Positions 46,025-58,416 of a DNA stretch of 64,000 nt are shown here, piece after piece. Under the pieces are notes generated by a model. The model saw only the letters and a program-made list of their open reading frames with translations. It did no database searches and was not told the origin of the DNA. Numbering within the stretch: position 1 is the first letter of the stretch; each line of letters starts with the position of its first letter. The stretch is from Ascidia mentula. Taxonomy: Eukaryota; Chordata; Ascidiacea; Phlebobranchia; Ascidiidae. The position numbers and the translations under genes are program-made. The DNA lies in the NCBI GenBank assembly GCA_947561715.1, contig OX387201.1:18428001-18492000 (forward strand), in the 5' to 3' direction.

Positions 46025-46953
46025 ACCGACCGAATCAGATTCCAAAAGCACCAAATCGACGGCAATATTCCGAGTCGGCATCAAACTCTTTGCCGCATGT
46101 CTACGACAAAAATAATAAAATGTCATTTCTGTTGGACACTGGATCATCCAAAAATTTCCTCCCAGTTACACAGCACCACACCCAAGAAGTTGAATCAGAC
46201 TTTATTGGACCAGGCGGAGAGCCCATACCCTACTTTGGACAAACTGTACTCAACATTGACATTGGCTTCGGCAACATGCCTGTAACTTTCTCTGTTTGCA
46301 AAGTTAAAAGACCTGTTCTCGGATACTACTTCCTTCAAAAGCACGACTTGTTTATCAGACCTGATAAAAATCTGTTGCAGTCATCACAAAACAAGAAATC
46401 AGTTCAATTTAACATGAAAGAAAGCTCGAAGGAAATAAATACAGTCCTTGTAAAAGTTCCGCACCGAGGCAGTCATGCAAATAACACTCTTATAAAAACA
46501 ACTGCAAAGGACAAGCCTAGTATTGTTGTGGCAAACACACTTGGCTCAACAGACGTGCCCCAACATCAACAAAAAACTAAACTTCACTCTTCTTCAACTG
46601 CAGATAAATTGCCTCAGTACAAAACTAAAATGGCCAGGTACCCAAGCGTTAGAAAACGCCAAAGTAGCAATGCAACAATTACAGGAGGAAACAATCCTCG
46701 CTTACCAAAGCAGTCGGTTAAACTGGAACAAAAACCGTATTCCCTTTCTGGTGATGGAAGTAGGAAATATTTTTCCAAATTCAACTGCGAACAGTTCCGT
46801 ATGCATCAATCAGAAGCGACCATCATGCAAAATGACCGCCATGAAATTTCAAGGTATGACTACTCCAGTCTTGGTGAAGTCATCCATAAAGTCACAAGAC
46901 TTTTACAATTTACAAATATAGTGAGCCGTCTGTGTTTACTGAAGGCCGCATAA
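45964..46953 (+). CDS. Protease-like frame, unit 1 (LTR element)
   Basis: Overlaps the end of the gag-like frame. MSFLLDTGSSKNFLP holds the D-T-G active site of a retropepsin, and RPVLGYYFLQKHDLFI matches the usual hydrophobic-ILG-x2-FL-x2-H end of the domain. About 200 codons follow with no recognised domain. No polymerase follows. Gypsy-type elements commonly make protease as a gag fusion by frameshift or read-through. Confidence 0.8.
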   Translation: MQQTLQLQSCQYNINICRPMNRPNQIPKAPNRRQYSESASNSLPHVYDKNNKMSFLLDTGSSKNFLPVTQHHTQEVESDFIGPGGEPIPYFGQTVLNIDIGFGNMPVTFSVCKVKRPVLGYYFLQKHDLFIRPDKNLLQSSQNKKSVQFNMKESSKEINTVLVKVPHRGSHANNTLIKTTAKDKPSIVVANTLGSTDVPQHQQKTKLHSSSTADKLPQYKTKMARYPSVRKRQSSNATITGGNNPRLPKQSVKLEQKPYSLSGDGSRKYFSKFNCEQFRMHQSEATIMQNDRHEISRYDYSSLGEVIHKVTRLLQFTNIVSRLCLLKAA

Positions 46954-48188
46954 AATTTCCAACACCCGGCATCTGCACAAATGTTGATAAATCAACAAAG
47001 CACACTTTTTACATAGATTCGTTACATTTTTTATGTTTGACCCACCAAAACGTTATATGTGTTTATATATGTATAAGAACCGAATCAATGCTACATATAA
47101 TTTTACTCCGCCAATGTAATCTCATGCAACGTGCATCGCCTTTCCTTCTGCATCTCTCAAATCAGGATATAAATTCCTGAGGCAGCTATCTCATGCGACG
47201 CGCATCCTTCAACACGTAAACATCAGCAGTGATCAACCCCACAAAACCTTATAATAACTGAATGGGGTCACTCGATCAGCGACTGCGACAGCCGACATAT
47301 TCATGCAATTGTGCTGTTCAAATAAATATAAGACATGAGATCCCTACGTTTGGAATCTATTCGCGACAAGACTCCGTTCCACTGAACCTGATTTGGGCCC
47401 AGTCGGGTGACGTGGAATGGATCTTCTTGCAATAAATAACGTAGATCTTCACCTTAGTTCGCGATTTGTATTTACCTCGAGGAATGCGAATTGCGTTTTT
47501 ATCTCCAACATATAAGGCATTTTACAGCCATTTACAGCCTTGTTCATGAGGACACTTCTGTCCAATATCTCACTTTTTCTGATATCAAATGGCACCAACG
47601 TGGAAGTAGTTGGTATCCTATGTAATCACTCTTCCACAGTTCAAAATTTTGAAGCAATTTTTCAAGCCATTTCACGATACAAACAACGAATGCGCGTCTA
47701 CCTACTTACACCTTGCTTGCAATTTCAATGGTGTAAAGCCTAATAACGCTATAAACAGTTTCGCAAAGCGACAAAGCGAAATAATAAAAGAGATATATAG
47801 CCTAGTCCACATAGTGGCAACTATTAATAATCAGACGCTTACTTAACATCAATTATACGCTTGTTACTGTGTTAATAACACCAGCTATCGCCTATGTATC
47901 AATGTAAAATTTGTGTATATGTATTCTCGTTGCTCTCCATAATGTACTAAAATAATCTGTGGATCCACAATTATATCTTTGTAAATGTCTCCAAGTCTAA
48001 ACAATTGTGTCCCGTGATTGCTTTGTTATATGTAAATATGTTACACTCGAACAACGGAAATTTGTATAAATGTATATATACTATTTTGGTGTACTATAAA
48101 ATATATTTGTGAGTGTACTTTGTACGTCGCTCTCTTCAACAGAACCAACAACTTGCGTTCATATATGGACCGCAAGTACCAGACAAGC
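46954..48188 (+). other. Non-coding 3' part of the internal region, unit 1
   Basis: 1.2 kb where a complete Ty3/gypsy element would carry reverse transcriptase and integrase. Only short frames without motifs occur. Recurs unchanged in the other units. Confidence 0.7.
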
Positions 48189-48200
48189 GGGGGGGTATTA

Positions 48201-49235
48201 TGTCGCCGCACAACACATGTATATACTAAAAAAGGCCCAAAGCGTATAACTATATTATGACCGAGAGTTAAAACCAAAGTCATTGTAATCACGCGTTCAA
48301 CGCATGTCCAAGTTGTGATATCCAATAAAACGACATGGGAAAAAAGAAGAACTCATTTCCGGTTTAGGTCAATTCCTGACCGGACAATTTAATAGGAAAA
48401 ACCTGCCGAGCTGGTGGCAGGTGAAAAAATTGTAGCCGGTAGAAGCAGCCACATTATAGATGTGTTATAAACCATGTAATTTAGGCAATAAAGTCATATA
48501 GGTAACTTAGGCAACCAAACTAACTATGTAAATCAAGTTAAAATAATTACAGACATTTCTTTGGCAAATAATAAATAAAGGTTGATTTAAACACAAGTAC
48601 TTCTTTCGCAAATGATAAATAAAGCTAAAATAAACATAACTACTTTTAGTTATTCTGAAAACAAAGTCTACCTATACATAAATAACCCATTAGGGCACTT
48701 AGTTAATTAAGCTATAAAAATAACTGACGTAATCGACCAAATCGGTCAACTTCAAGTTGCATTCAAGTTGCGCAACAACTCCAAATAAGGTATCAATACG
48801 TGTGGCCAACCGCAGACTATATAAGCAGAGCAACTAGCGCCTGCCAAATCAGTGTGTTTTAACTGTTGCTGTGTAAGGGTCTAGGTTGTTGGTTCTGCTT
48901 TAGTACACTGTATAGGAGCCCCAATTGTACTGTACTGTACTTGGATTTATTCGTTGGATTATATCAATAAATGGATTTATGAACAACTTTGGACTGGCTT
49001 GAAGCTTGGTGGATGTATGTGTTTAGTCGGTAGTTAGACTATCTAGAAGACGCACAGACTTGTGTAAAGGAGTTCTTTAACTCCAACAGTAAACCTTGAG
49101 ATAGAGAAGGCAAGTTGCCTACGAGGCCGAGTTGCCAACGAGACTCAGTCGGATCCCTTGGGGTGCGAGGCCGAGACGCAGTCGTACCCCACGGTCACCC
49201 AGCGGGGACATACCCCGACAACTGGTAAACCGACA
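48201..49235 (+). repeat. LTR 2
   Basis: Almost identical to LTR 1 with a few substitutions, and preceded by the G-run that serves as candidate polypurine tract. Confidence 0.8.
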
Positions 49236-49842
49236 ACTGGTGCCCAGAAGTTTGGCGAGTTCACTGCACAAGTCAGTGTCATCAAAACTTGTCCGGATAT
49301 TATTCCGACCATTCCCGGATTCAGCAGCCAAATTTCCCGCCGAACGGGTTAATTCACACCCGTTCCAGTTCCAGCAGCCTACCCAGCACAGCAACAGCAA
49401 TCAGTCAACTGCAGCAGCCATTAACAAACAAGCAGACAACTTTCGGCAACTGTTCGGATTATTCGGATTTATACGTATTATACGTATCATACGGATTATA
49501 CGGATTTATACGGATTATACGGATTTATACGGATTATACGGATTATACGGATTATACGGATTATACGGATTTATACGGATTATACGGATTTATACGGAAT
49601 TATACGGATTTATACTGATTACGGATTATACCCGCAACTGGTCTGCCCTCATCCTTTTCAAAGAAAAGAATACCCTTATCAGGCGCCAAACGGAATTACC
49701 TTACTATTGGATTTACTCAGCTTGTTCCTAACAACATCCCATTCGGAGAAAGAACACTGTAACTACAGGAAAGTGCCATCAGGAAGAACAGCTTATTCAA
49801 CAAACATTTATTGCATCAAAACGCTAATATACAATCATCACG

Positions 49843-51132
49843 TTGCCGCACGTGGTAAAGTCCGCAACTTTGGCTGAGAAAGGCAATAAAAAACGTAAAA
49901 CTGTTCCACCTGGTAACTCAATTGCATCTAGAACTAGATATCAAACTCAAATAAAAGCAAGTATGGAAACCCCGGCCGACACCTTGTGGGCTGAAAATCA
50001 TGCAAACAGACCACCACCTGATAATCCCACAGTTTCAGGTCGCACTTCCCCCAGACCAAACACAAATGATGTAGAAAGTTTGGGCAGAAACCCATTTAGC
50101 ATACCTCCCTCCCAAGATAAGCATGCTGACATAAGGCCATCCAACACCGACCAACATGTTTTTACAAACGCACCTTTTCCACGTCAAACGTTTAACTTCA
50201 CAGCTGGAATTAAAATTCCAAAACTATGGTCGCAACACAACTACCGCTCTTATTTTCTGTACCTCGACCGATACTTTCAAACGTATAATATAATGGACGA
50301 CAGAGACAAATTTGCTCAACTTTTGTCAGGATTTTCACAAGAACAATGTGCCAGATATGAGCACGTTATTGCACAGGCAGCTATTTCACTTACCCCTTAT
50401 ACAACTCTGAAAAATTCTTTAATTCGCTTGTCCACTGGAACAAGCAGCACAGCTTGGCTCTCAAAGCTAAAATCTTTGAGGTTAGATTCAGGTGAACTTT
50501 CTTCAACTTTCATGGGACGATTATGCGCAGTGTGCGCAAAAGACCCAATCTATGACGAGACAACACGCCAAATTGTGGTGGACAATTTTCTTGATAAAAT
50601 GCCAAGGGACGTCAGCAATGTACTTCGCGCCCAACACCCAGACATATCTCTAGAAGAGCTGGGGTTGCTGGCTGACAGAATCATTACGCCAACTGATTAT
50701 AGTGTACCGGAAGATCAGACACAAAACAATGAAATGCAGAGAATTACCGGTCAGATACAAGAACTGTTTACTGAGTTAAAGTCTGATATAAGCAATCAAA
50801 GACAACAAAGTCGCAGAAATTTTGTTGAACAAAACAAAAGTAACAATATGACCAACCGACGAAAGTTTTCATACCACCCGACAAGACAAGAATATGCACA
50901 ACAGTGTAGAAATCAAAACGGTTATTACGAGCCACAACAAGGAAATCACAGACAGCCCTTCCGACAATACCAAAGGCAAGGGCAAATAAATACTCAGTCT
51001 ACCCAGCACCAACACCAGTCAACAGATGGCTTGTGTTTTTATCATGCACGCTTTGGTGACAAGGCGTTAAAATGCAACAAACCTTGCAGTTACAATCAGG
51101 TCAATATAATATCAACATCTGTAGGCCTATGA
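49843..51132 (+). CDS. Gag-like frame, unit 2 (LTR element)
   Basis: Near-identical to the unit 1 gag-like frame; same matrix/capsid-like core and CxYHxxFG knuckle. Confidence 0.8.
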   Translation: MPHVVKSATLAEKGNKKRKTVPPGNSIASRTRYQTQIKASMETPADTLWAENHANRPPPDNPTVSGRTSPRPNTNDVESLGRNPFSIPPSQDKHADIRPSNTDQHVFTNAPFPRQTFNFTAGIKIPKLWSQHNYRSYFLYLDRYFQTYNIMDDRDKFAQLLSGFSQEQCARYEHVIAQAAISLTPYTTLKNSLIRLSTGTSSTAWLSKLKSLRLDSGELSSTFMGRLCAVCAKDPIYDETTRQIVVDNFLDKMPRDVSNVLRAQHPDISLEELGLLADRIITPTDYSVPEDQTQNNEMQRITGQIQELFTELKSDISNQRQQSRRNFVEQNKSNNMTNRRKFSYHPTRQEYAQQCRNQNGYYEPQQGNHRQPFRQYQRQGQINTQSTQHQHQSTDGLCFYHARFGDKALKCNKPCSYNQVNIISTSVGL

Positions 51133-52061
51133 ACCGACCGAATCAGATTCCAAAAGCACCAAATCGACGGCAATATTCCGAGTCGGCATCAAACTCTTTG
51201 CCGCATGTCTACGACAAAAATAATAAAATGTCATTTCTGTTGGACACTGGATCATCCAAAAATTTCCTCCCAGTTACACAGCACCACACCCAAGAAGTTG
51301 AATCAGACTTTATTGGACCAGGCGGAGAGCCCATACCCTACTTTGGACAAACTGTACTCAACATTGACATTGGCTTCGGCAACATGCCTGTAACTTTCTC
51401 TGTTTGCAAAGTTAAAAGACCTGTTCTCGGATACTACTTCCTTCAAAAGCACGACTTGTTTATCAGACCTGATAAAAATCTGTTGCAGTCATCACAAAAC
51501 AAGAAATCAGTTCAATTTAACATGAAAGAAAGCTCGAAGGAAATAAATACAGTCCTTGTAAAAGTTCCGCACCGAGGCAGTCATGCAAATAACACTCTTA
51601 TAAAAACAACTGCAAAGGACAAGCCTAGTATTGTTGTGGCAAACACACTTGGCTCAACAGACGTGCCCCAACATCAACAAAAAACTAAACTTCACTCTTC
51701 TTCAACTGCAGATAAATTGCCTCAGTACAAAACTAAAATGGCCAGGTACCCAAGCGTTAGAAAACGCCAAAGTAGCAATGCAACAATTACAGGAGGAAAC
51801 AATCCTCGCTTACCAAAGCAGTCGGTTAAACTGGAACAAAAACCGTATTCCCTTTCTGGTGATGGAAGTAGAAAATATTTTTCCAAATTCAACTGCGAAC
51901 AGTTCCGTATGCATCAATCAGAAGCGACCATCATGCAAAATGACCGCCATGAAATTTCAAGGTATGACTACTCCAGTCTTGGTGAAGTCATCCATAAAGT
52001 CACAAGACTTTTACAATTTACAAATATAGTGAGCCGTCTGTGTTTACTGAAGGCCGCATAA
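51072..52061 (+). CDS. Protease-like frame, unit 2 (LTR element)
   Basis: Near-identical to that of unit 1, with D-T-G and the VLGYYFL element. Confidence 0.8.
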   Translation: MQQTLQLQSGQYNINICRPMNRPNQIPKAPNRRQYSESASNSLPHVYDKNNKMSFLLDTGSSKNFLPVTQHHTQEVESDFIGPGGEPIPYFGQTVLNIDIGFGNMPVTFSVCKVKRPVLGYYFLQKHDLFIRPDKNLLQSSQNKKSVQFNMKESSKEINTVLVKVPHRGSHANNTLIKTTAKDKPSIVVANTLGSTDVPQHQQKTKLHSSSTADKLPQYKTKMARYPSVRKRQSSNATITGGNNPRLPKQSVKLEQKPYSLSGDGSRKYFSKFNCEQFRMHQSEATIMQNDRHEISRYDYSSLGEVIHKVTRLLQFTNIVSRLCLLKAA

Positions 52062-53308
52062 AATTTCCAACACCCGGCATCTGCACAAATGTTGATAAAT
52101 CAACAAAGCACACTTTTTACATAGATTCGTTACATTTTTTATGTTTGACCCACCAAAACGTTATATGTGTTTATATATGTATAAGAACCGAATCAATGCT
52201 ACATATAATTTTACTCCGCCAATGTAATCTCATGCAACGTGCATCGCCTTTCCTTCTGCATCTCTCAAATCAGGATATAAATTCCTGAGGCAGCTATCTC
52301 ATGCGACGCGCATCCTTCAACACGTAAACATCAGCAGTGATCAACCCCACAAAACCTTATAATAACTGAATGGGGTCACTCGATCAGCGACTGCGACAGC
52401 CGACATATTCATGCAATTGTGCTGTTCAAATAAATATAAGACATGAGATCCCTACGTTTGGAATCTATTCGCGACAAGACTCCGTTCCACTGAACCTGAT
52501 TTGGGCCCAGTCGGGTGACGTGGAATGGATCTTCTTGCAATAAATAACGTAGATCTTCACCTTAGTTCGCGATTTGTATTTACCTCGAGGAATGCGAATT
52601 GCGTTTTTATCTCCAACATATAAGGCATATTACAGCCATTTACAGCCTTGTTCATGAGGACACTTCTGTCCAATATCTCACTTTTTCTGATATCAAATGG
52701 CACCAACGTGGAAGTAGTTGGTATCCTATGTAATCACTCTTCCACAGTTCAAAATTTTGAAGCAATTTTTCAAGCCATTTCACGATACAAACAACGAATG
52801 CGCGTCTACCTACTTACACCTTGCTTGCAATTTCAATGGTGTAAAGCCTAATAACGCTATAAACAGTTTCGCAAAGCGACAAAGCGAAATAATAAAAGAG
52901 ATATATAGCCTAGTCCACATAGTGGCAACTATTAATAATCAGACGCTTACTTAACATCAATTATACGCTTGTTACTGTGTTAATAACACCAGCTATCGCC
53001 TATGTATCAATGTAAAATTTGTGTATATGTATTCTCGTTGCTCTCCATAATGTACTAAAATAATCTGTGGATCCACAATTATATCTTTGTAAATGTCTCC
53101 AAGTCTAAACAATTGTGTCCCGTGATTGCTTTGTTATATGTAAATATGTTACACTCGAACAACGGAAATTTGTATAAATGTATATATACTATTTTGGTGT
53201 ACTATAAAATATATTTGTGAGTGTACTTTGTACGTCGCTCTCTTCAACAGAACCAACAACTTGCGTTCATATATGGACCGCAAGTACCAGACAAGCGGGG
53301 GGGTATTA

Positions 53309-54343
53309 TGTCGCCGCACAACACATGTATATACTAAAAAAGGCCCAAAGCGTATAACTATATTATGACCGAGAGTTAAAACCAAAGTCATTGTAATCAC
53401 GCGTTCAACGCATGTCCAAGTTGTGATATCCAATAAAACGACATGGGAAAAAAGAAGAACTCATTTCCGGTTTAGGTCAATTCCTGACCGGACAATTTAA
53501 TAGGAAAAACCTGCCGAGCTGGTGGCAGGTGAAAAAATTGTAGCCGGTAGAAGCAGCCACATTATAGATGTGTTATAAACCATGTAATTTAGGCAATAAA
53601 GTCATATAGGTAACTTAGGCAACCAAACTAACTATGTAAATCAAGTTAAAATAATTACAGACATTTCTTTGGCAAATAATAAATAAAGGTTGATTTAAAC
53701 ACAAGTACTTCTTTCGCAAATGATAAATAAAGCTAAAATAAACATAACTACTTTTAGTTATTCTGAAAACAAAGTCTACCTATACATAAATAACCCATTA
53801 GGGCACTTAGTTAATTAAGCTATAAAAATAACTGACGTAATCGACCAAATCGGTCAACTTCAAGTTGCATTCAAGTTGCGCAACAACTCCAAATAAGGTA
53901 TCAATACGTGTGGCCAACCGCAGACTATATAAGCAGAGCAACTAGCGCCTGCCAAATCAGTGTGTTTTAACTGTTGCTGTGTAAGGGTCTAGGTTGTTGG
54001 TTCTGCTTTAGTACACTGTATAGGAGCCCCAATTGTACTGTACTGTACTTGGATTTATTCGTTGGATTATATCAATAAATGGATTTATGAACAACTTTGG
54101 ACTGGCTTGAAGCTTGGTGGATGTATGTGTTTAGTCGGGAGTTAGACTATCTAGAAGACGCACAGACTTGTGTAAAGGAGTTCTTTAACTCCAACAGTAA
54201 ACCTTGAGATAGAGAAGGCAAGTTGCCTACGAGGCCGAGTTGCCAACGAGACTCAGTCGGATCCCTTGGGGTGCGAGGCCGAGACGCAATCGTACCCCAC
54301 GGTCACCCAGCGGGGACATACCCCGACAACTGGTAAACCGACA
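53309..54343 (+). repeat. LTR 3
   Basis: Same start, TATA box and AATAAA as LTR 1. Confidence 0.8.
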
Positions 54344-54950
54344 ACTGGTGCCCAGAAGTTTGGCGAGTTCACTGCACAAGTCAGTGTCATCAAAACTTGT
54401 CCGGATATTATTCCGACCATTCCCGGATTCAGCAGCCAAATTTCCCGCCGAACGGGTTAATTCACACCCGTTCCAGTTCCAGCAGCCTACCCAGCACAGC
54501 AACAGCAATCAGTCAACTGCAGCAGCCATTAACAAACAAGCAGACAACTTTCGGCAACTGTTCGGATTATTCGGATTTATACGTATTATACGTATCATAC
54601 GGATTATACGGATTTATACGGATTATACGGATTTATACGGATTATACGGATTATACGGATTATACGGATTATACGGATTTATACGGATTATACGGATTTA
54701 TACGGAATTATACGGATTTATACTGATTACGGATTATACCCGCAACTGGTCTGCCCTCATCCTTTTCAAAGAAAAGAATACCCTTATCAGGCGCCAAACG
54801 GAATTACCTTACTATTGGATTTACTCAGCTTGTTCCTAACAACATCCCATTCGGAGAAAGAACACTGTAACTACAGGAAAGTGCCATCAGGAAGAACAGC
54901 TTATTCAACAAACATTTATTGCATCAAAACGCTAATATACAATCATCACG

Positions 54951-56240
54951 TTGCCGCACGTGGTAAAGTCCGCAACTTTGGCTGAGAAAGGCAATAAAAA
55001 ACGTAAAACTGTTCCACCTGGTAACTCAATTGCATCTAGAACTAGATATCAAACTCAAATAAAAGCAAGTATGGAAACCCCGGCCGACACCTTGTGGGCT
55101 GAAAATCATGCAAACAGACCACCACCTGATAATCCCACAGTTTCAGGTCGCACTTCCCCCAGACCAAACACAAATGATGTAGAAAGTTTGGGCAGAAACC
55201 CATTTAGCATACCTCCCTCCCAAGATAAGCATGCTGACATAAGGCCATCCAACACCGACCAACATGTTTTTACAAACGCACCTTTTCCACGTCAAACGTT
55301 TAACTTCACAGCTGGAATTAAAATTCCAAAACTATGGTCGCAACACAACTACCGCTCTTATTTTCTGTACCTCGACCGATACTTTCAAACGTATAATATA
55401 ATGGACGACAGAGACAAATTTGCTCAACTTTTGTCAGGATTTTCACAAGAACAATGTGCCAGATATGAGCACGTTATTGCACAGGCAGCTATTTCACTTA
55501 CCCCTTATACAACTCTGAAAAATTCTTTAATTCGCTTGTCCACTGGAACAAGCAGCACAGCTTGGCTCTCAAAGCTAAAATCTTTGAGGTTAGATTCAGG
55601 TGAACTTTCTTCAACTTTCATGGGACGATTATGCGCAGTGTGCGCAAAAGACCCAATCTATGACGAGACAACACGCCAAATTGTGGTGGACAATTTTCTT
55701 GATAAAATGCCAAGGGACGTCAGCAATGTACTTCGCGCCCAACACCCAGACATATCTCTAGAAGAGCTGGGGTTGCTGGCTGACAGAATCATTACGCCAA
55801 CTGATTATAGTGTACCGGAAGATCAGACACAAAACAATGAAATGCAGAGAATTACCGGTCAGATACAAGAACTGTTTACTGAGTTAAAGTCTGATATAAG
55901 CAATCAAAGACAACAAAGTCGCAGAAATTTTGTTGAACAAAACAAAAGTAACAATATGACCAACCGACGAAAGTTTTCATACCACCCGACAAGACAAGAA
56001 TATGCACAACAGTGTAGAAATCAAAACGGTTATTACGAGCCACAACAAGGAAATCACAGACAGCCCTTCCGACAATACCAAAGGCAAGGGCAAATAAATA
56101 CTCAGTCTACCCAGCACCAACACCAGTCAACAGATGGCTTGTGTTTTTATCATGCACGCTTTGGTGACAAGGCGTTAAAATGCAACAAACCTTGCAGTTA
56201 CAATCATGTCAATATAATATCAACATCTGTAGGCCTATGA
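54951..56240 (+). CDS. Gag-like frame, unit 3 (LTR element)
   Basis: Identical in protein sequence to unit 1 as far as read. Confidence 0.8.
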   Translation: MPHVVKSATLAEKGNKKRKTVPPGNSIASRTRYQTQIKASMETPADTLWAENHANRPPPDNPTVSGRTSPRPNTNDVESLGRNPFSIPPSQDKHADIRPSNTDQHVFTNAPFPRQTFNFTAGIKIPKLWSQHNYRSYFLYLDRYFQTYNIMDDRDKFAQLLSGFSQEQCARYEHVIAQAAISLTPYTTLKNSLIRLSTGTSSTAWLSKLKSLRLDSGELSSTFMGRLCAVCAKDPIYDETTRQIVVDNFLDKMPRDVSNVLRAQHPDISLEELGLLADRIITPTDYSVPEDQTQNNEMQRITGQIQELFTELKSDISNQRQQSRRNFVEQNKSNNMTNRRKFSYHPTRQEYAQQCRNQNGYYEPQQGNHRQPFRQYQRQGQINTQSTQHQHQSTDGLCFYHARFGDKALKCNKPCSYNHVNIISTSVGL

Positions 56241-57169
56241 ACCGACCGAATCAGATTCCAAAAGCACCAAATCGACGGCAATATTCCGAGTCGGCATCAA
56301 ACTCTTTGCCGCATGTCTACGACAAAAATAATAAAATGTCATTTCTGTTGGACACTGGATCATCCAAAAATTTCCTCCCAGTTACACAGCACCACACCCA
56401 AGAAGTTGAATCAGACTTTATTGGACCAGGCGGAGAGCCCATACCCTACTTTGGACAAACTGTACTCAACATTGACATTGGCTTCGGCAACATGCCTGTA
56501 ACTTTCTCTGTTTGCAAAGTTAAAAGACCTGTTCTCGGATACTACTTCCTTCAAAAGCACGACTTGTTTATCAGACCTGATAAAAATCTGTTGCAGTCAT
56601 CACAAAACAAGAAATCAGTTCAATTTAACATGAAAGAAAGCTCGAAGGAAATAAATACAGTCCTTGTAAAAGTTCCGCACCGAGGCAGTCATGCAAATAA
56701 CACTCTTATAAAAACAACTGCAAAGGACAAGCCTAGTATTGTTGTGGCAAACACACTTGGCTCAACAGACGTGCCCCAACATCAACAAAAAACTAAACTT
56801 CACTCTTCTTCAACTGCAGATAAATTGCCTCAGTACAAAACTAAAATGGCCAGGTACCCAAGCGTTAGAAAACGCCAAAGTAGCAATGCAACAATTACAG
56901 GAGGAAACAATCCTCGCTTACCAAAGCAGTCGGTTAAACTGGAACAAAAACCGTATTCCCTTTCTGGTGATGGAAGTAGGAAATATTTTTCCAAATTCAA
57001 CTGCGAACAGTTCCGTATGCATCAATCAGAAGCGACCATCATGCAAAATGACCGCCATGAAATTTCAAGGTATGACTACTCCAGTCTTGGTGAAGTCATC
57101 CATAAAGTCACAAGACTTTTACAATTTACAAATATAGTGAGCCGTCTGTGTTTACTGAAGGCCGCATAA
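56180..57169 (+). CDS. Protease-like frame, unit 3 (LTR element)
   Basis: Identical in protein sequence to unit 1 as far as read. Confidence 0.8.
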   Translation: MQQTLQLQSCQYNINICRPMNRPNQIPKAPNRRQYSESASNSLPHVYDKNNKMSFLLDTGSSKNFLPVTQHHTQEVESDFIGPGGEPIPYFGQTVLNIDIGFGNMPVTFSVCKVKRPVLGYYFLQKHDLFIRPDKNLLQSSQNKKSVQFNMKESSKEINTVLVKVPHRGSHANNTLIKTTAKDKPSIVVANTLGSTDVPQHQQKTKLHSSSTADKLPQYKTKMARYPSVRKRQSSNATITGGNNPRLPKQSVKLEQKPYSLSGDGSRKYFSKFNCEQFRMHQSEATIMQNDRHEISRYDYSSLGEVIHKVTRLLQFTNIVSRLCLLKAA

Positions 57170-58416
57170 AATTTCCAACACCCGGCATCTGCACAAATGT
57201 TGATAAATCAACAAAGCACACTTTTTACATAGATTCGTTACATTTTTTATGTTTGACCCACCAAAACGTTATATGTGTTTATATATGTATAAGAACCGAA
57301 TCAATGCTACATATAATTTTACTCCGCCAATGTAATCTCATGCAACGTGCATCGCCTTTCCTTCTGCATCTCTCAAATCAGGATATAAATTCCTGAGGCA
57401 GCTATCTCATGCGACGCGCATCCTTCAACACGTAAACATCAGCAGTGATCAACCCCACAAAACCTTATAATAACTGAATGGGGTCACTCGATCAGCGACT
57501 GCGACAGCCGACATATTCATGCAATTGTGCTGTTCAAATAAATATAAGACATGAGATCCCTACGTTTGGAATCTATTCGCGACAAGACTCCGTTCCACTG
57601 AACCTGATTTGGGCCCAGTCGGGTGACGTGGAATGGATCTTCTTGCAATAAATAACGTAGATCTTCACCTTAGTTCGCGATTTGTATTTACCTCGAGGAA
57701 TGCGAATTGCGTTTTTATCTCCAACATATAAGGCATTTTACAGCCATTTACAGCCTTGTTCATGAGGACACTTCTGTCCAATATCTCACTTTTTCTGATA
57801 TCAAATGGCACCAACGTGGAAGTAGTTGGTATCCTATGTAATCACTCTTCCACAGTTCAAAATTTTGAAGCAATTTTTCAAGCCATTTCACGATACAAAC
57901 AACGAATGCGCGTCTACCTACTTACACCTTGCTTGCAATTTCAATGGTGTAAAGCCTAATAACGCTATAAACAGTTTCGCAAAGCGACAAAGCGAAATAA
58001 TAAAAGAGATATATAGCCTAGTCCACATAGTGGCAACTATTAATAATCAGACGCTTACTTAACATCAATTATACGCTTGTTACTGTGTTAATAACACCAG
58101 CTATCGCCTATGTATCAATGTAAAATTTGTGTATATGTATTCTCGTTGCTCTCCATAATGTACTAAAATAATCTGTGGATCCACAATTATATCTTTGTAA
58201 ATGTCTCCAAGTCTAAACAATTGTGTCCCGTGATTGCTTTGTTATATGTAAATATGTTACACTCGAACAACGGAAATTTGTATAAATGTATATATACTAT
58301 TTTGGTGTACTATAAAATATATTTGTGAGTGTACTTTGTACGTCGCTCTCTTCAACAGAACCAACAACTTGCGTTCATATATGGACCGCAAGTACCAGAC
58401 AAGCGGGGGGGTATTA

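Larger units (their letters stand above)
44128..48200 (+). mobile_element. Internal region, unit 1
   Basis: Begins with the primer-binding-like site, then a leader with short TACGGATTA-type repeats (44345-44520), a gag-like frame, a protease-like frame, about 1.2 kb without a frame, and a G-run (48189-48195) that could be the polypurine tract just before LTR 2. Confidence 0.85.
49236..53308 (+). mobile_element. Internal region, unit 2
   Basis: Same parts and order as unit 1: leader repeat, gag-like and protease-like frames, non-coding 3' part. Confidence 0.85.
54344..58416 (+). mobile_element. Internal region, unit 3
   Basis: Same parts and order as unit 1. Confidence 0.85.
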
